NCBI GenBank assembly: GCA_944320235.1
Contig: CALUGQ010000005.1
Coordinates: forward strand, 1 to 64,000
From: an uncultured Prevotella sp.
GTDB lineage: Bacteria; Bacteroidota; Bacteroidia; Bacteroidales; Bacteroidaceae
DNA length: 64,000 bases
Reading direction: 5' to 3'
The position numbers and the translations under genes were made by a program. This document shows, one piece after another, positions 54,680 to 64,000 of the stretch (its first letter is position 1; each line of letters starts with the position of its first letter). The notes under the pieces are model-generated. The model searched no databases. It was given only the letters and a program-made list of their open reading frames with translations, and was not told where the DNA came from.

Positions 54680-54727
54680 TTGTGTCTGTGTAAGGTCAGC
54701 AGTGGCGCCGTGCCATGCCCCGTATGG

Positions 54728-56269
54728 TCATTTCACGGTCAGGTTCGTCACGCCGTTGCGCTTGTCGAGCGTCTCGCCCGTCTTGTTGTTTATCTTCACG
54801 TTGTCCAGTGTAAGCCCGTCAATGTAGTTGAGCATGGCTCCCTGCTCGGCTGAGAGGATGGAGTTGGTGATGGTTATGCCTTTTATGGGCATTTCGGGCA
54901 GGCCGTTCAGGTGGACGGCACGCTTGGCCCAGTTGCACATCACGTTGTCCATCGTTATGTTGCGGAAGCTCGGCGTGGTCTCGTCCACGGCGGGGATGGC
55001 GGGAGCAGGCTTGCCGTCGGGGCCGGTGGTCGTCTCGAGCGGGGCTTTGCCGCCGTAGTAGAGGTCGAACGTTATGGCGTCTCCGGGTATGTCGGTCATG
55101 CCGATGTTGCGGATGAAGATGTCCTCCACCACGCCTCCGCGGCCACGTGTCGACTTGAAGCGCAGGCCGGTGTCAGTGCCTATGAAGAGACAGTTGTCCA
55201 CCAGTATGTTGCGTGCGCCGCCCGACATCTCGCTGCCTATCACGAAGCCTCCGTGGCCGTGGTATACGCGGCAGTCGCGTATTATGACGTTCTCTGTGGG
55301 CATCGCGCGCTTGCGCCCTTCCTCGTCGCGGCCCGACTTTATGCACATGGCATCGTCGCCCACGTCAAACGAGCAGCCCGTCACGGCCACGTTGCTGCAC
55401 GATTCGAGGTCGAGCCCGTCGCCGTTCTGCGAGTACCACGGGTTGCGTATGGTGACGTTGCGCAGCGTCAGGTCCTTGCACATGAGCGGGTGTACGTTCC
55501 ATGCTGGGGAGTTCTCGAATGTGGCATCCTCCAGCAGCACCCTCTTGCAGCCTATGAACGATAGCAGCGCGGGGCGCAGGTAGTCGTGAAGCGGCTGCCA
55601 TGCCTCGGGTGTGTTCTTGTCGTAAGCCTGCTGGTAGTATTTGTCCCTGTCTGCGTCGATGTCGCGTATCTGCTCCGTGGGGTACCAGATGTCGCCCCGC
55701 TTGTTGAGCGCGCCGCCCTGGCAGAGCTTCTTCCACTGCCCGTCGGTCATCTTGCCGCGCTTCACCGGCCGCCAGTTCTGGCCGTTGCCGTTGAACACTC
55801 CGCGCCCCGTGATGGCTATGTCCTCGGCGTTGTTTGCCGTGAGGGGCGACATGCAGCGGTACGACCTCACTCCCTCGAAGTAAGAATCCACGAGCGGGTA
55901 GTCGGCCCTGTTGCCCGAGAAGAGCACCAGCGCGCCCTCTTCGAGGTGCAGGTTTATCTTGCTTTTCAGCTCGATAGGCCCAGTGAGCCATACGCCGCGA
56001 GGCACGTTGAGCCTGCCGCCGCCGCGCTCCGTGAGGTGGGCGATGGCTTTCTTGAATGCCTCTGTGTTCATCGTCGTGCCGTCGGGTACGCCGCCGAAGT
56101 CGGCGAGGCTCACGCTGTAGTCGGGTATCTGTGGCTCGGCCACTGGCTGCATCGTGAATGGCAGGTCGGCATAGATGTTGTTGTTGCCGCTCGTTGCCTG
56201 TGCGGCGGCGGGTAGCGATGCCGCGCAGCATAGTGCGGCGGCCGCCATCAGTCTTGCTATTCTGTTCAT
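54728..56269 (-). CDS. secreted polygalacturonase, GH28
   Basis: 513 residues with a signal peptide (ARLMAAAALCCAASLPAAA). GH28 catalytic motifs: NGDGLD (the NTD motif), GDDAMCIKSG (DD), GHGGFVIGSE (the conserved G-H-G) and LRFKSTRGRGG (the R-x-K). It hydrolyses galacturonan. The start is placed before the signal peptide; the preceding open frame (to 56389) is unlikely to be coding. Last of the four minus-strand hydrolases facing the HTCS regulator; a repeat array lies 147 bp upstream. Confidence 0.92.
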   Translation of the reverse strand: MNRIARLMAAAALCCAASLPAAAQATSGNNNIYADLPFTMQPVAEPQIPDYSVSLADFGGVPDGTTMNTEAFKKAIAHLTERGGGRLNVPRGVWLTGPIELKSKINLHLEEGALVLFSGNRADYPLVDSYFEGVRSYRCMSPLTANNAEDIAITGRGVFNGNGQNWRPVKRGKMTDGQWKKLCQGGALNKRGDIWYPTEQIRDIDADRDKYYQQAYDKNTPEAWQPLHDYLRPALLSFIGCKRVLLEDATFENSPAWNVHPLMCKDLTLRNVTIRNPWYSQNGDGLDLESCSNVAVTGCSFDVGDDAMCIKSGRDEEGRKRAMPTENVIIRDCRVYHGHGGFVIGSEMSGGARNILVDNCLFIGTDTGLRFKSTRGRGGVVEDIFIRNIGMTDIPGDAITFDLYYGGKAPLETTTGPDGKPAPAIPAVDETTPSFRNITMDNVMCNWAKRAVHLNGLPEMPIKGITITNSILSAEQGAMLNYIDGLTLDNVKINNKTGETLDKRNGVTNLTVK

Positions 56270-56415
56270 GATAGGTGGTTGTTTGTTTGCTTGTAAGTGT
56301 GCAGTAGGGTCTTTGGCGGTGGATGCCGCCTGGCTTTTTTGCACTGACTTTTTGTAAGTTTTTATCGTTTTAGTGGCTGCCCGGCCCATCTGCCTCGTCC
56401 TCAGCGTGTTGCGAG

Positions 56416-56525
56416 GGCGGGCATCTTGCCTTTCAAAGCGGCTCGTTTCGGCTCACCAAACGGCCTGTTTCACGGTGCGAAACGGGCTGTTTGGCAAGCC
56501 AAGACGTGCCGGTTGGCCTTTCAAG
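56416..56525. repeat. 22-bp periodic array, locus 8
   Basis: Units at 56416 (CGGGCATCTTG), 56438 (GGCTCGTTTCG), 56460 (GGCCTGTTTCA), 56482 (GGGCTGTTTGG) and 56504 (GTGCCGGTTGG), all 22 bp apart, between the GH3 stop and the GH28 start. CCATCTG at 56386-56392 is the inverse of the CAGATGG seen beside loci 2 and 3. Confidence 0.88.
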
Positions 56526-56556
56526 GCAGGGCTTGTAAGGATTTTCTACGCTCCGT

Positions 56557-59133
56557 TCAGTCTATCGTTACGTTGATTTTCTGAAGGTCCTTCTCCATGC
56601 TCGACGTGCCAACCATCAGCTCGTAGTTGCCCGGAACCACGCGCATGGTGTTCGTGGCGGCATCCCATCCCTCGAAGCTCTCGCGCGGGAAGTCTATCGT
56701 CACGGTCTTCGTCTCGCCGGCTTTCAGTTCTACCCGGCTGAATCCGCGCAGCGTCTTGATGGGGCCGTCGGTGTCGGCGGTGTTGCGCACGTATGCCTGC
56801 ACCACCTCCGTTCCCTCGCGGCTGCCGGTGTTCTTTACGCTAAGGGTTATCTTGCCGGCCTGCTTGTCGTAGCTGGCCTTGCCGAGCTGGAATGTGGTGT
56901 AGCTCAGGCCGTGGCCGAAGTGGAAGAGCGGCTCGCCGTTGAAGTAGCGGTATGTGCGGCCCTTCATGGAGTAATCGTCGAACGGTGGCAGCTGGCTGTC
57001 GTCCTTGTAGAACGTCACGGGCAGCTTGCCTCCGGGGTTGTAGTCGCCGAAGAGCACGTCGGCCACTGCCGTTCCGCCCTGCTCGCCTGCATACCATGCC
57101 TGCAGTATGGCGTCGCAGGTCTCCGTCTCGGGCGTAAGGGCCACGGCGCTGCCGCTGCAGTTCACCAGCACTATCTTCTTGCCTGCCTCGTGCAGGGCCT
57201 TTAGTATGTCGCGCTGAGCCTGCGGCAGCTCTATGCTCGTGCGGTCACCGTTGTCGAACCCGGGCTTGTTCACCTTGGCTTCCTCGCGCTCCAGGTCGGG
57301 TGATATGCCGCCTACAAATATTATTATGTCGGCATTCTCGGCCTTCTTCACCACGTCGGCAGCCGTTGTGGGCCTAATGGTCTCCACGTTGAACTGCAGC
57401 GTTGCGCCTCCGGCGAGCTGCATGTAGTCAAGCTGCAGGTCGTACTTCTGCCCGGCCTTCACCTTCAGTTCGTATTTGTTGTTGCGCATCTCCTCGGCTT
57501 TCCACCGCTCGGCCACGGTGTCTCCGTTTACGATGAGGCGTATGCCGTCGTCGTTCACGTAGTTGAGGAACACGCGGCCGTCTTCGTTTGCGGTGAACGA
57601 GCCGCGGAAGCTGGCCGTGAAGTTGGTCAGTTCCACTCCCGGCGCGAACGCCGTGTTGCCTCCGTTGTCAAACTGCAGCGCGCTGGTATAGCGCGACACT
57701 ACGGCCGGGTTGCCCTCCATCGTGGTGTTGTTCCAGAAGCGTGCCTCCATGCCGGGCTTGCCGTCGGGGGCCGTCATGCTGCCGAAGAGGCTCTGTGCGT
57801 CGGTTATCTCGGTTATCTCGCAGCCCTTGGCGTAGCTGACCGCGGTGCCGAGCTTCTTCTCAATGCCTTCCTTCACGGTGACAGTGTGGGCCGGCTGGCC
57901 GAAGTATATGCCCCACATCATCACCGAGTCGGCTGCGTTCGGGCCCATGAGCATGATGCTCCCGGCGTCCTTTTTCAGCGGCAGCAGTCCGCCGCGGTTC
58001 TGCAGCAGCACCATCTGCTCGCGCGCCATCTGCAGCGCAAGCTGCTTGTGCGCGTCGCAGTTCACCACGCTTTCGGGTATCTTCGTCCACTCCACAATCG
58101 AGTCTGGGTCCAGCTCGCCAAGCTCGAAGCGCGCCTTGAGCAGCCGCTTCACGCTCACGTCAATCTGCTTTTCGGTTATCTCGCCCGCCTTCACGGCATC
58201 GGGCAGCCGCTTGTAGTTGCTGCCGCACTCCACGTCGGTGCCGCTGAGCACTGCCTTTGCCGACGCGCTGGCGGCATCGTCCGACACTCCGTGGCGGCCC
58301 GGGCGCCAGAAGTCGCCTATGGCTCCGCAGTCGCTGACCACCAGGCCGTCGAATCCCCACTCGTCGCGGAGTATCTGTTGCAGCAGGCGGTTGCTCCCGC
58401 AGCACGGCTCTCCCTCATATCTCTGGTAGGCGCACATCACCTCTTGCACTCCGGCTTTCTGCACAAGGTCCTTGAAAGCGGGCAGGTAGGTCTCCCAGAG
58501 GTCGCGTGCGGAGAGGTTGTTGATGTCAAACTGGTGCCTTGTTTTCTCCGGGCCGCTGTGCACTGCGAAGTGTTTGGCGCAGGCAAGCAGCTTGCGGTAC
58601 TTGTGGCCGGTGGGGCCTTGCAGGCCGCGCACCACGGCCTGGCCCATGCGCGAGTTCATGTATGGGTCCTCGCCGTATGACTCTTGGCCTCTGCCCCAGC
58701 GCGGGTCGCGGAATATGTTGATTGTCGGCGTCCAGAAAGAAAGGCCCTGGTACTTGCCTACTTTGCCTTTCTTCTTCTGCGCGGTGTTTTTTGCGCGGGC
58801 CTCGTCGCTTATCGCCGAGTAGATGCGTTCGAGCAGGGCATCGTCAAAGGAGGCCGCCATGCCGATGCAAGACGGGAAGGTTGTTGACAGCCCGTTGCGC
58901 CCAACGCCGTGCAAGGCTTCGCTCCACCAGTCGAACTGCGGTATGCCCAGCCGCTCGATTGCGGGCGAACCGTTCATCATCAGCTTGGCTTTCTCTTCGA
59001 GCGTGAGCCTGCCCAGCAGGTCTTCGGCGCGCTCCTCGGCGGGCAGGTTGGGGTTCTGGTACGGCAGGTTCTGTGCCGTCGCCCCGGTGGCGACGGCCAT
59101 CATGGCTGCCAGCAGCAGTTTGCTTTTTCTCAT
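56557..59133 (-). CDS. secreted GH3 beta-glycosidase with PA14 insert
   Basis: 858 residues: signal peptide (LLLAAMMAVATGATA), GH3 N-terminal barrel with nucleophile D268 in LVVSDCGAIGD, KHFAVHSGPE, a PA14 domain inserted in the second domain (about 450-600, beginning GMEARFWNN), GH3 C-terminal domain (ADIIIFVGGISPDLEREE) and a fibronectin III-like end. The layout matches Bacteroidetes beta-xylosidases/beta-glucosidases; a beta-xylosidase is plausible beside GH43. It follows the second GH3 gene by 34 bp, so the two are co-transcribed. Confidence 0.9.
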   Translation of the reverse strand: MRKSKLLLAAMMAVATGATAQNLPYQNPNLPAEERAEDLLGRLTLEEKAKLMMNGSPAIERLGIPQFDWWSEALHGVGRNGLSTTFPSCIGMAASFDDALLERIYSAISDEARAKNTAQKKKGKVGKYQGLSFWTPTINIFRDPRWGRGQESYGEDPYMNSRMGQAVVRGLQGPTGHKYRKLLACAKHFAVHSGPEKTRHQFDINNLSARDLWETYLPAFKDLVQKAGVQEVMCAYQRYEGEPCCGSNRLLQQILRDEWGFDGLVVSDCGAIGDFWRPGRHGVSDDAASASAKAVLSGTDVECGSNYKRLPDAVKAGEITEKQIDVSVKRLLKARFELGELDPDSIVEWTKIPESVVNCDAHKQLALQMAREQMVLLQNRGGLLPLKKDAGSIMLMGPNAADSVMMWGIYFGQPAHTVTVKEGIEKKLGTAVSYAKGCEITEITDAQSLFGSMTAPDGKPGMEARFWNNTTMEGNPAVVSRYTSALQFDNGGNTAFAPGVELTNFTASFRGSFTANEDGRVFLNYVNDDGIRLIVNGDTVAERWKAEEMRNNKYELKVKAGQKYDLQLDYMQLAGGATLQFNVETIRPTTAADVVKKAENADIIIFVGGISPDLEREEAKVNKPGFDNGDRTSIELPQAQRDILKALHEAGKKIVLVNCSGSAVALTPETETCDAILQAWYAGEQGGTAVADVLFGDYNPGGKLPVTFYKDDSQLPPFDDYSMKGRTYRYFNGEPLFHFGHGLSYTTFQLGKASYDKQAGKITLSVKNTGSREGTEVVQAYVRNTADTDGPIKTLRGFSRVELKAGETKTVTIDFPRESFEGWDAATNTMRVVPGNYELMVGTSSMEKDLQKINVTID

Positions 59134-59167
59134 TTCTTTGTCGTTTTATGGTTTTGTCATTGTCTGT

Positions 59168-61915
59168 TTACCTCTTTGTTAAGGCCACTTTGTCGCCGTT
59201 CATTATGTAAATCCCTGCTTGCAGCGCCCCGATATTGTCGGTCGTGCCTACGCAAGTGCCTTGCAGGGTGTACACTTTGTTGCCCCCGAGTGCAGGGTTT
59301 CTTACGGCGTTTGCTATTCCGTCGGTGGTGCTCTTGTATGTTGTCTTCACCGTGGCTGCCTCGGTCGTTACCTTGTCGCGCAGGCGTATGTCGGCCGAAC
59401 TGGCCCCTATGAGTATGTCAACGGTGCCTTCCTCCACGTCGAAAGTGTTTGTCTGGTCGTTGAAATAGCTCAGCTGATCGTGGCGCAGGGCCAGCCTCAC
59501 GGTCTTGGTCTCGCCTGCATCGAGTTCCACGCGGGCGAAGCCTTTCAGTTCCTTGAGCGGCCTTTCTATTTCAGACTGCGCGTGTGTGTATAGTTGTACT
59601 ACCTCTGCGCCGGCCAGCTTGCCCGTGTTCGTCACATCGAATGTAATCACCACGCTGTCGCCGGCGGCCATGTGCTTGCTGCTTACGGCCAGGTTGTCGT
59701 AGGCGAACGTGGTGTAGCTCAGGCCGAAGCCGAAGGGGTAGAGCGGCGTCTTGTCGTGATACATATATGTATATTTGGCCTTGCGGATGTCATACTGCAT
59801 CATGTCGCTGGGCAGGTCGGCCTGTGATGCGTACCAGGTAGACGTGAGTTTGCCTCCCGGGTTGTAGTCGCCGTAGAGCACATCGGCAATGGCCTTGCCC
59901 TGTGCCTGCCCTCCGTACCATGCCTCTACGATGGCCGGGACGTTCTGCTCGGCCCAGCTCACGTCGACCGACGAGCACGTCTGCAGCAGCAACACCACGT
60001 TCGGGTTGGCTGCGTAGATGGCTTCGAGCAGCCGTTGCTGGTCGCCGGGCAGGGCGATTGACGTGCGGTCGTGGCTTTCGTCAGACACTTCGAGGTTCGT
60101 CCCGGCGGCGAACACCACCACGTCGGCCTTCTTTGCTATCTCCACGGCGCGCTCAATGTTGGTCTCGGCAGAGCCGGTCACGGCGCAGCCTTTGTAATAA
60201 TAGAGCGGGCCTTCGGTCTCCAGCGGGTTGTCGTCGCCCTCGTTGTAGAACTTCAGCCAGTCCATGTTGGCGCAATACTTGTCGCCTCCGCTGAAGGCGA
60301 GGTAGAGTTTGTGCGTGCCTTTGAACACGTCGGGGTCTACATCGGCTGCCGTAGTCTCGTATTTTGCCCAGTCTCCCGTTGCAGGCAGGGTGATGGTTGC
60401 GTCGGGCTGGCCCGTCATGTCGTCGAGATACAGGCTCACCGTCGTGGCGTTGTCGTTCTCCGCGCCGGAGTATATGCTTACCTTTGCGCGGCCGTTGCCG
60501 AAGTCCACCTTGTCGAACGATATCCAGTCGCCGGCGTATATGTAGCCGACGTTGCCCGAACTGCCGTTGGCTTCGATGCTGAGGCGCTTCGAGGAGCTAG
60601 GCACGTTGCTGCCCGTGAAGTCCTCGCACTGTATGGTTCCGTCGTCGATTGTGTAGCCTATCTTGGCCGCTATGCCCTCCAGCGGGCTTGTCACGTCGAC
60701 AGGAGAGCCGCTGTAGCCGCCCAGGCTGACGGTGTTGCCGAGCGGGCCGATGACGGCCACGCTCTTGTCTTTGTCGAGCGGGAGGAACGAACCGCTGTTC
60801 TTGAGCAGCACTATTGTCTCCTGTGCGGCGCGGTAGGCCAGGTCGCGGTGCTCCTGGCAGTCGAGCTTCGAGGCATCTATGCTGCGCCACGGCACCAGCG
60901 CGGCATCGTCGAACTCGCCTACCGAGAAGCGCGCCTCGAACACGCGGGTGAGTGAAGAGTCGAGGTCAGCCTCGGTCATGAGCCCCTTTTCTATGGCCTT
61001 CTTGCAGTAGTCTTGGAACGTGGTGCCGCAGTTCAGGTCTTCGCCGTTCTTCATTGACACGGCAGAAGCCTCCTCCGGGGTGCTTACGTAGTGGTGCTTG
61101 TTGTACACATCCTCCACTGCGCCGCAGTCGCTCGTCACGAACCCGTCGAAGCCCCATTCGCCCCGCAGTATGTCGATGAGCAGTTCGCGGTTGGCTCCGC
61201 ACGGTATGCCGTTCAGGGCGTTGTACGCGCTCATCACCGAGCGCACGTTGCCATCCTTCACTGCCGTCTCGAATGCAGGCAGGTAGTATTCGCGCAGGTT
61301 GCGCGCATCCATGTCCGACGACGTGCTGTGGCGCCCTTTCTCATAGTTGTTTGCGGCGAAGTGCTTGGCCGTGGCCACGGTCTTGAAGTACTTCGGGTGG
61401 TCGCCCTGCATGCCGCGTATGTATTCCACGGCCATGCGCCCGGTGAGGTAGGGGTCTTCGCCGTAGTTTTCCTCGTCGCGGCCCCAGCGCGGGTCGCGGC
61501 TCATGTTTATCGTTGGGCACCAGTATATCAGCCCCTTCTGCTTCGTGTTGTTATATACGCGGGCCTCGTCTGACGTTGCCGAGGCGCAGTCGAAGATGAG
61601 CTGCAGGTTCCATGACGACGACATGGCCTTTGACGACGGGAACGATGTGGCCAGGCCTGAGCGCGCAACGCCGTGCAGGGCCTCGTTCCAGTAGTTGTAG
61701 CCCTTTACGCCCAGGCGCGTGATGTCGAGCGTCTGGTGGCCCACTTGGTTTATCTTCTCATCGAGCGTGAGCAGCGACACGAGATTCTTGGCGCGCTCGT
61801 GGAAGCTCAGCTCCGGGTCTTGGAATGGATATTTATAGTTTTGTGCCACTGCTGTGGCGGCGGTCATGGCCGCTGTGGCGGTTGCAATTGCAAATATAGC
61901 ACTTTTTTTTCGCAT
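59168..61915 (-). CDS. secreted GH3 glycosidase with CBM6-like insert and sorting tail
   Basis: 915 residues: signal peptide (FAIATATAAMTAATAVA), GH3 barrel with nucleophile D263 in FVTSDCGAVED, KHFAANNYEKG, and an insertion at about 430-575 of carbohydrate-binding type (GNVGYIYAGDWISFDKVDFG, WLKFYNEGD), which reads like CBM6. Then the GH3 C-terminal and FnIII domains (VVQLYTHAQSEIERPLKEL). The last ~35 residues (KVYTLQGTCVG, LQAGIYIMNGDKVALTKR) match the short type A C-terminal signal of the type IX secretion system. So it is probably on the cell surface. Upstream gene of the two-gene GH3 unit. Confidence 0.88.
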   Translation of the reverse strand: MRKKSAIFAIATATAAMTAATAVAQNYKYPFQDPELSFHERAKNLVSLLTLDEKINQVGHQTLDITRLGVKGYNYWNEALHGVARSGLATSFPSSKAMSSSWNLQLIFDCASATSDEARVYNNTKQKGLIYWCPTINMSRDPRWGRDEENYGEDPYLTGRMAVEYIRGMQGDHPKYFKTVATAKHFAANNYEKGRHSTSSDMDARNLREYYLPAFETAVKDGNVRSVMSAYNALNGIPCGANRELLIDILRGEWGFDGFVTSDCGAVEDVYNKHHYVSTPEEASAVSMKNGEDLNCGTTFQDYCKKAIEKGLMTEADLDSSLTRVFEARFSVGEFDDAALVPWRSIDASKLDCQEHRDLAYRAAQETIVLLKNSGSFLPLDKDKSVAVIGPLGNTVSLGGYSGSPVDVTSPLEGIAAKIGYTIDDGTIQCEDFTGSNVPSSSKRLSIEANGSSGNVGYIYAGDWISFDKVDFGNGRAKVSIYSGAENDNATTVSLYLDDMTGQPDATITLPATGDWAKYETTAADVDPDVFKGTHKLYLAFSGGDKYCANMDWLKFYNEGDDNPLETEGPLYYYKGCAVTGSAETNIERAVEIAKKADVVVFAAGTNLEVSDESHDRTSIALPGDQQRLLEAIYAANPNVVLLLQTCSSVDVSWAEQNVPAIVEAWYGGQAQGKAIADVLYGDYNPGGKLTSTWYASQADLPSDMMQYDIRKAKYTYMYHDKTPLYPFGFGLSYTTFAYDNLAVSSKHMAAGDSVVITFDVTNTGKLAGAEVVQLYTHAQSEIERPLKELKGFARVELDAGETKTVRLALRHDQLSYFNDQTNTFDVEEGTVDILIGASSADIRLRDKVTTEAATVKTTYKSTTDGIANAVRNPALGGNKVYTLQGTCVGTTDNIGALQAGIYIMNGDKVALTKR

Positions 61916-62033
61916 TGTGTTTTTGTTGCGTTAAGTTTTTGTTATGATATTGTTTGCTTGTCTGTTGTTGTAAAAATTCATTACCTAACTGACGCTTGCG
62001 CGCAATTACCTAAGCTTCAAGGCGTTGCGGAGC

Positions 62034-62121
62034 GCATCGTTTGCCGCACTGAAACTGGCCGTTTTGCGGTGTCTGACTGGCCGTTTTGCTCCGCCATGCT
62101 GGCCGTTTCGCGGCGCAGGAT
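62034..62121. repeat. 22-bp periodic array, locus 9
   Basis: Units at 62034 (GCATCGTTTGC), 62056 and 62078 (both TGGCCGTTTTG) and 62100 (TGGCCGTTTCG). It fills most of the spacer between the GH43 stop and the GH3 start (119 bp upstream of the latter). Confidence 0.85.
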
Positions 62122-62169
62122 GCCCCTTGCTGCTTGCCGTTACGCCATTTGTAGTCATTTATTACCGGC

Positions 62170-63846
62170 TCAGAGGTATACACGGTAGGCGTAAATGCCT
62201 ATGGTGGTGCCGGTGAAGCCGCCTGCCCGCTGGCTCACGAACGAGGCACTGACATCCTCGGCGGCAGTCTGCCACGTGGCACCGCCGTCGGTCGAGAAGC
62301 TGAAGGCGTACTTCTCTCCGTCGCACGTTGAGCGCAGTATGATGTCGCCTGTGCTCTCGGCTACGCTGACTGTGGCTATCGTGGTGGTGCTGCGCCCCTT
62401 GTCGCTCCGCTCCACTACCACCATGCCGCGCTTGAGGCCGAAGCGGTAGTAACGCTGCTCGTTCTTGAACACGGCCATGCCTGCCTCGGCTCCGGGGTAA
62501 GGGGCGAACGAGAGGCGGGTCTCGGCGGTGAACTTATGGTGCTGTATGCGGCGCAGGAGCATGGGCGGCGTGCGCCTGTCCTGGGGCAGCACCTCGTCGG
62601 GTCTCAGCCACAAATGTCCGTCTGCCAGGCTTGTGTATTCGTCGGCAGGTCCGAGCAGCGACAGCCACTCTGGCCCGGGCTTCTGCCCGTCGAAGTCGTC
62701 ACGCCATGTAAAGTTGCCGAAGGTCACTTCGCCCTTGCGCTCCGCTCCCTCCATTCGCAGCCGCAGCGGCACGGTGTCTTTCTCTTGCGTGATGTAAGGG
62801 AAACCGTCGCGGCTCCAGCTCACTGGCATCATGAACGTTTCGCGGCCCAGCTGCTCCACGCCTCCGGGGCCGGGCCTGCAGCCCAGGAACACCGCCCACC
62901 ATTCGCCGCCGGGCGTCTGCACTATGTCGGCATGGCCCGTGCAGGTTACGGGGTTGGTGCGGCCGGCCTTCAGTTCGCGCTGCGTCAGTATGGGGTTGCG
63001 GCTCCAGCGGGTGTAAGGGCCAAATATGGAGTCGGCCCTGTAGGCCACCTCCGAGTGGAAGTTGCCGGTGCCTCCCTCGGCTGCTATGATGTAGTACTTG
63101 TCCCTGATTTTGTAGATGTGCGGGCCTTCGTTGCGCGCCAGGCGTTCCTCTGGGCCCACGCCCTCCTCGCGGAACTTGACAGGTTGGCCCTCGGTCTGGC
63201 CAGTCTTGCGGTCGAAGCGCACAATGCGCAGGCAGCGGTGGTTGCTCCATTTGGGCTGTCCCTCGGTGCTCTCCTTGTATATGATGTATGCCTGGCCGTC
63301 GTCGTCGAAGAAGAAGGCCGGGTCGATGCCGTCGATGGCGGTCAGCCATACTGGGTCGCTCCACTCGTTTTTCATGGGGTCTTTGGTGCTCACGTAGAAG
63401 TGGCCGCGGCCCACGTCGGTGGTGAGCATGTAGTAAGTCTTGGTTTGCGGGTCGTAGTTTATGTTGGGGGCATATATGCCTCCCTTGCCCACTTCCTGCC
63501 CGCCGAGGGCTGGAAGCTGCGACGGGCGGTTGAGCACGTTGCCCACGAGCGTCCAGTTCACGAGGTCGCGGCTGTGGTAGAGAGGCACGCCGGGGTAGTA
63601 GCCAAAGGTCGACATCACCAGCCAGTAATCGTTGCCCACGCGGCACAAGGCCGGGTCGGGGTGGAAACCGGGGATGATGGGGTTGAAGAACGCGCTCCTG
63701 TCTGTCAGCGGGTTCTGGCGGTAATAGTCGTCATCGCCCGAATAAACGAAGTAGTCGAAAGCGGCAAAGTCCTTTGCCGGCTCCGCTTGGGCATGGGCGG
63801 CGGTGGCCGCAAGCAGCAGTGTTGCAATGAATAGGTGTCGTTTCAT
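62170..63846 (-). CDS. secreted GH43 beta-xylosidase/arabinofuranosidase
   Basis: 558 residues; signal peptide (LFIATLLLAATAAHA). Five-bladed propeller with the base in GFHPDPAL (D64), the pKa-modulating Asp in DGIDPAFFFDDDG and the acid in RNEGPHIYK. A C-terminal concanavalin-like domain (residues about 385-558, FTWRDDFDG to GGFTGTTIGIYAY) completes the usual GH43 xylosidase architecture. It releases xylose or arabinose from xylan fragments and would work with the GH3 enzymes downstream. Confidence 0.92.
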   Translation of the reverse strand: MKRHLFIATLLLAATAAHAQAEPAKDFAAFDYFVYSGDDDYYRQNPLTDRSAFFNPIIPGFHPDPALCRVGNDYWLVMSTFGYYPGVPLYHSRDLVNWTLVGNVLNRPSQLPALGGQEVGKGGIYAPNINYDPQTKTYYMLTTDVGRGHFYVSTKDPMKNEWSDPVWLTAIDGIDPAFFFDDDGQAYIIYKESTEGQPKWSNHRCLRIVRFDRKTGQTEGQPVKFREEGVGPEERLARNEGPHIYKIRDKYYIIAAEGGTGNFHSEVAYRADSIFGPYTRWSRNPILTQRELKAGRTNPVTCTGHADIVQTPGGEWWAVFLGCRPGPGGVEQLGRETFMMPVSWSRDGFPYITQEKDTVPLRLRMEGAERKGEVTFGNFTWRDDFDGQKPGPEWLSLLGPADEYTSLADGHLWLRPDEVLPQDRRTPPMLLRRIQHHKFTAETRLSFAPYPGAEAGMAVFKNEQRYYRFGLKRGMVVVERSDKGRSTTTIATVSVAESTGDIILRSTCDGEKYAFSFSTDGGATWQTAAEDVSASFVSQRAGGFTGTTIGIYAYRVYL

Positions 63847-63960
63847 ACGTCTTGCTGTGTTGATAATTCTTTATGGTCAGTTGTCGTTTGTCTTGGCTGA
63901 GGGTGGTGCGTGATGGTAGGGGAGGCTGGTCTCCGGTCTGCCGTGCGCACCATTTCATAT

Positions 63961-63968
63961 TGCAAATT
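63961..63968 (-). promoter_or_regulatory. -7 element of the GH43 gene
   Basis: TAAATTTG on the minus strand, about 115 nt upstream of the GH43 start. Confidence 0.5.
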
Positions 63969-64000
63969 TACAAAATGTCTTGTATGCGGGTGTGGATAAT

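Noticed and set aside
49757-63846. Complete polysaccharide utilisation locus with SusC/SusD
   Set aside because: A regulator and hydrolases are present but no SusC/SusD pair is found in the window; the outer-membrane gene at 13908 is distant and has no SusD neighbour.

Overview
The window looks like a chromosomal segment of a fairly GC-rich member of the Bacteroidales, most likely Prevotellaceae. Evidence: many start sites are preceded by the Bacteroidetes -7 promoter element TAnnTTTG, some with a TTTG about 19-20 bp upstream; Shine-Dalgarno sequences are scarce; there is a hybrid two-component regulator with Reg_prop/Y_Y_Y sensor, several secreted plant-polysaccharide hydrolases, a T9SS-like C-terminal tail, and Bacteroidetes-type gene pairs. 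Species cannot be named from sequence alone.

Layout: 1-2045 tRNA-Phe and a TPR-membrane-LuxR-type regulator split by a frameshift. 2302-3006 an unknown membrane protein. 3475-8200 (minus) the sppA-lpxK-punA-thiL operon. 8450-9050 a 22-bp repeat array and a candidate small RNA, then a GH28 gene and an MFS exporter. 12343-15926 an envelope module: membrane-anchored winged-helix regulator, lipoprotein, outer-membrane barrel, with a strongly phased candidate operator between the first two. 16340-19324 (minus) a sugar-phosphate transferase and a threonine/serine exporter. 19934-21874 groES-groEL. 22004-25290 a second candidate small RNA and a large DUF4450-type secreted glycosidase. 25474-27782 an AmgK-like kinase fused to a RapZ C-terminal domain, followed by a MurU-like nucleotidyltransferase. 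27913-29457 guaA. 29600-31699 a PL10-CE8 pectinase. 32516-39331 mixed genes (HD protein, DUF4417, TIGR04076 protein, acetyltransferase, esterase, PIF1-like helicase). 39909-43566 mscL, gapA, miaA and a lipid-kinase-like gene. 43599-49283 a Crp/Fnr regulator divergent from a glycogen operon (debranching enzyme, GT4, GH57). 49757-63846 an HTCS regulator facing a run of minus-strand GH28, GH3, GH3 and GH43 genes for pectin/xylan breakdown.

The most unusual signals are non-coding. Nine intergenic regions carry arrays of 3-5 degenerate units with an exact 22-bp period, each unit having dyad symmetry around GGCC flanked by AAAC and GTTT. Eight of the nine lie on the upstream side of a gene. Separate from these are a dispersed ~200-bp element with terminal inverted repeats and a conserved TAGCCCGCTA hairpin, and two small-RNA-like loci that resemble each other. 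The protein-level oddities are an HTCS lacking its ATPase domain, the kinase-RapZ fusion, a 116-bp lpxK/punA overlap, and a duplicated translation start creating a short upstream ORF.
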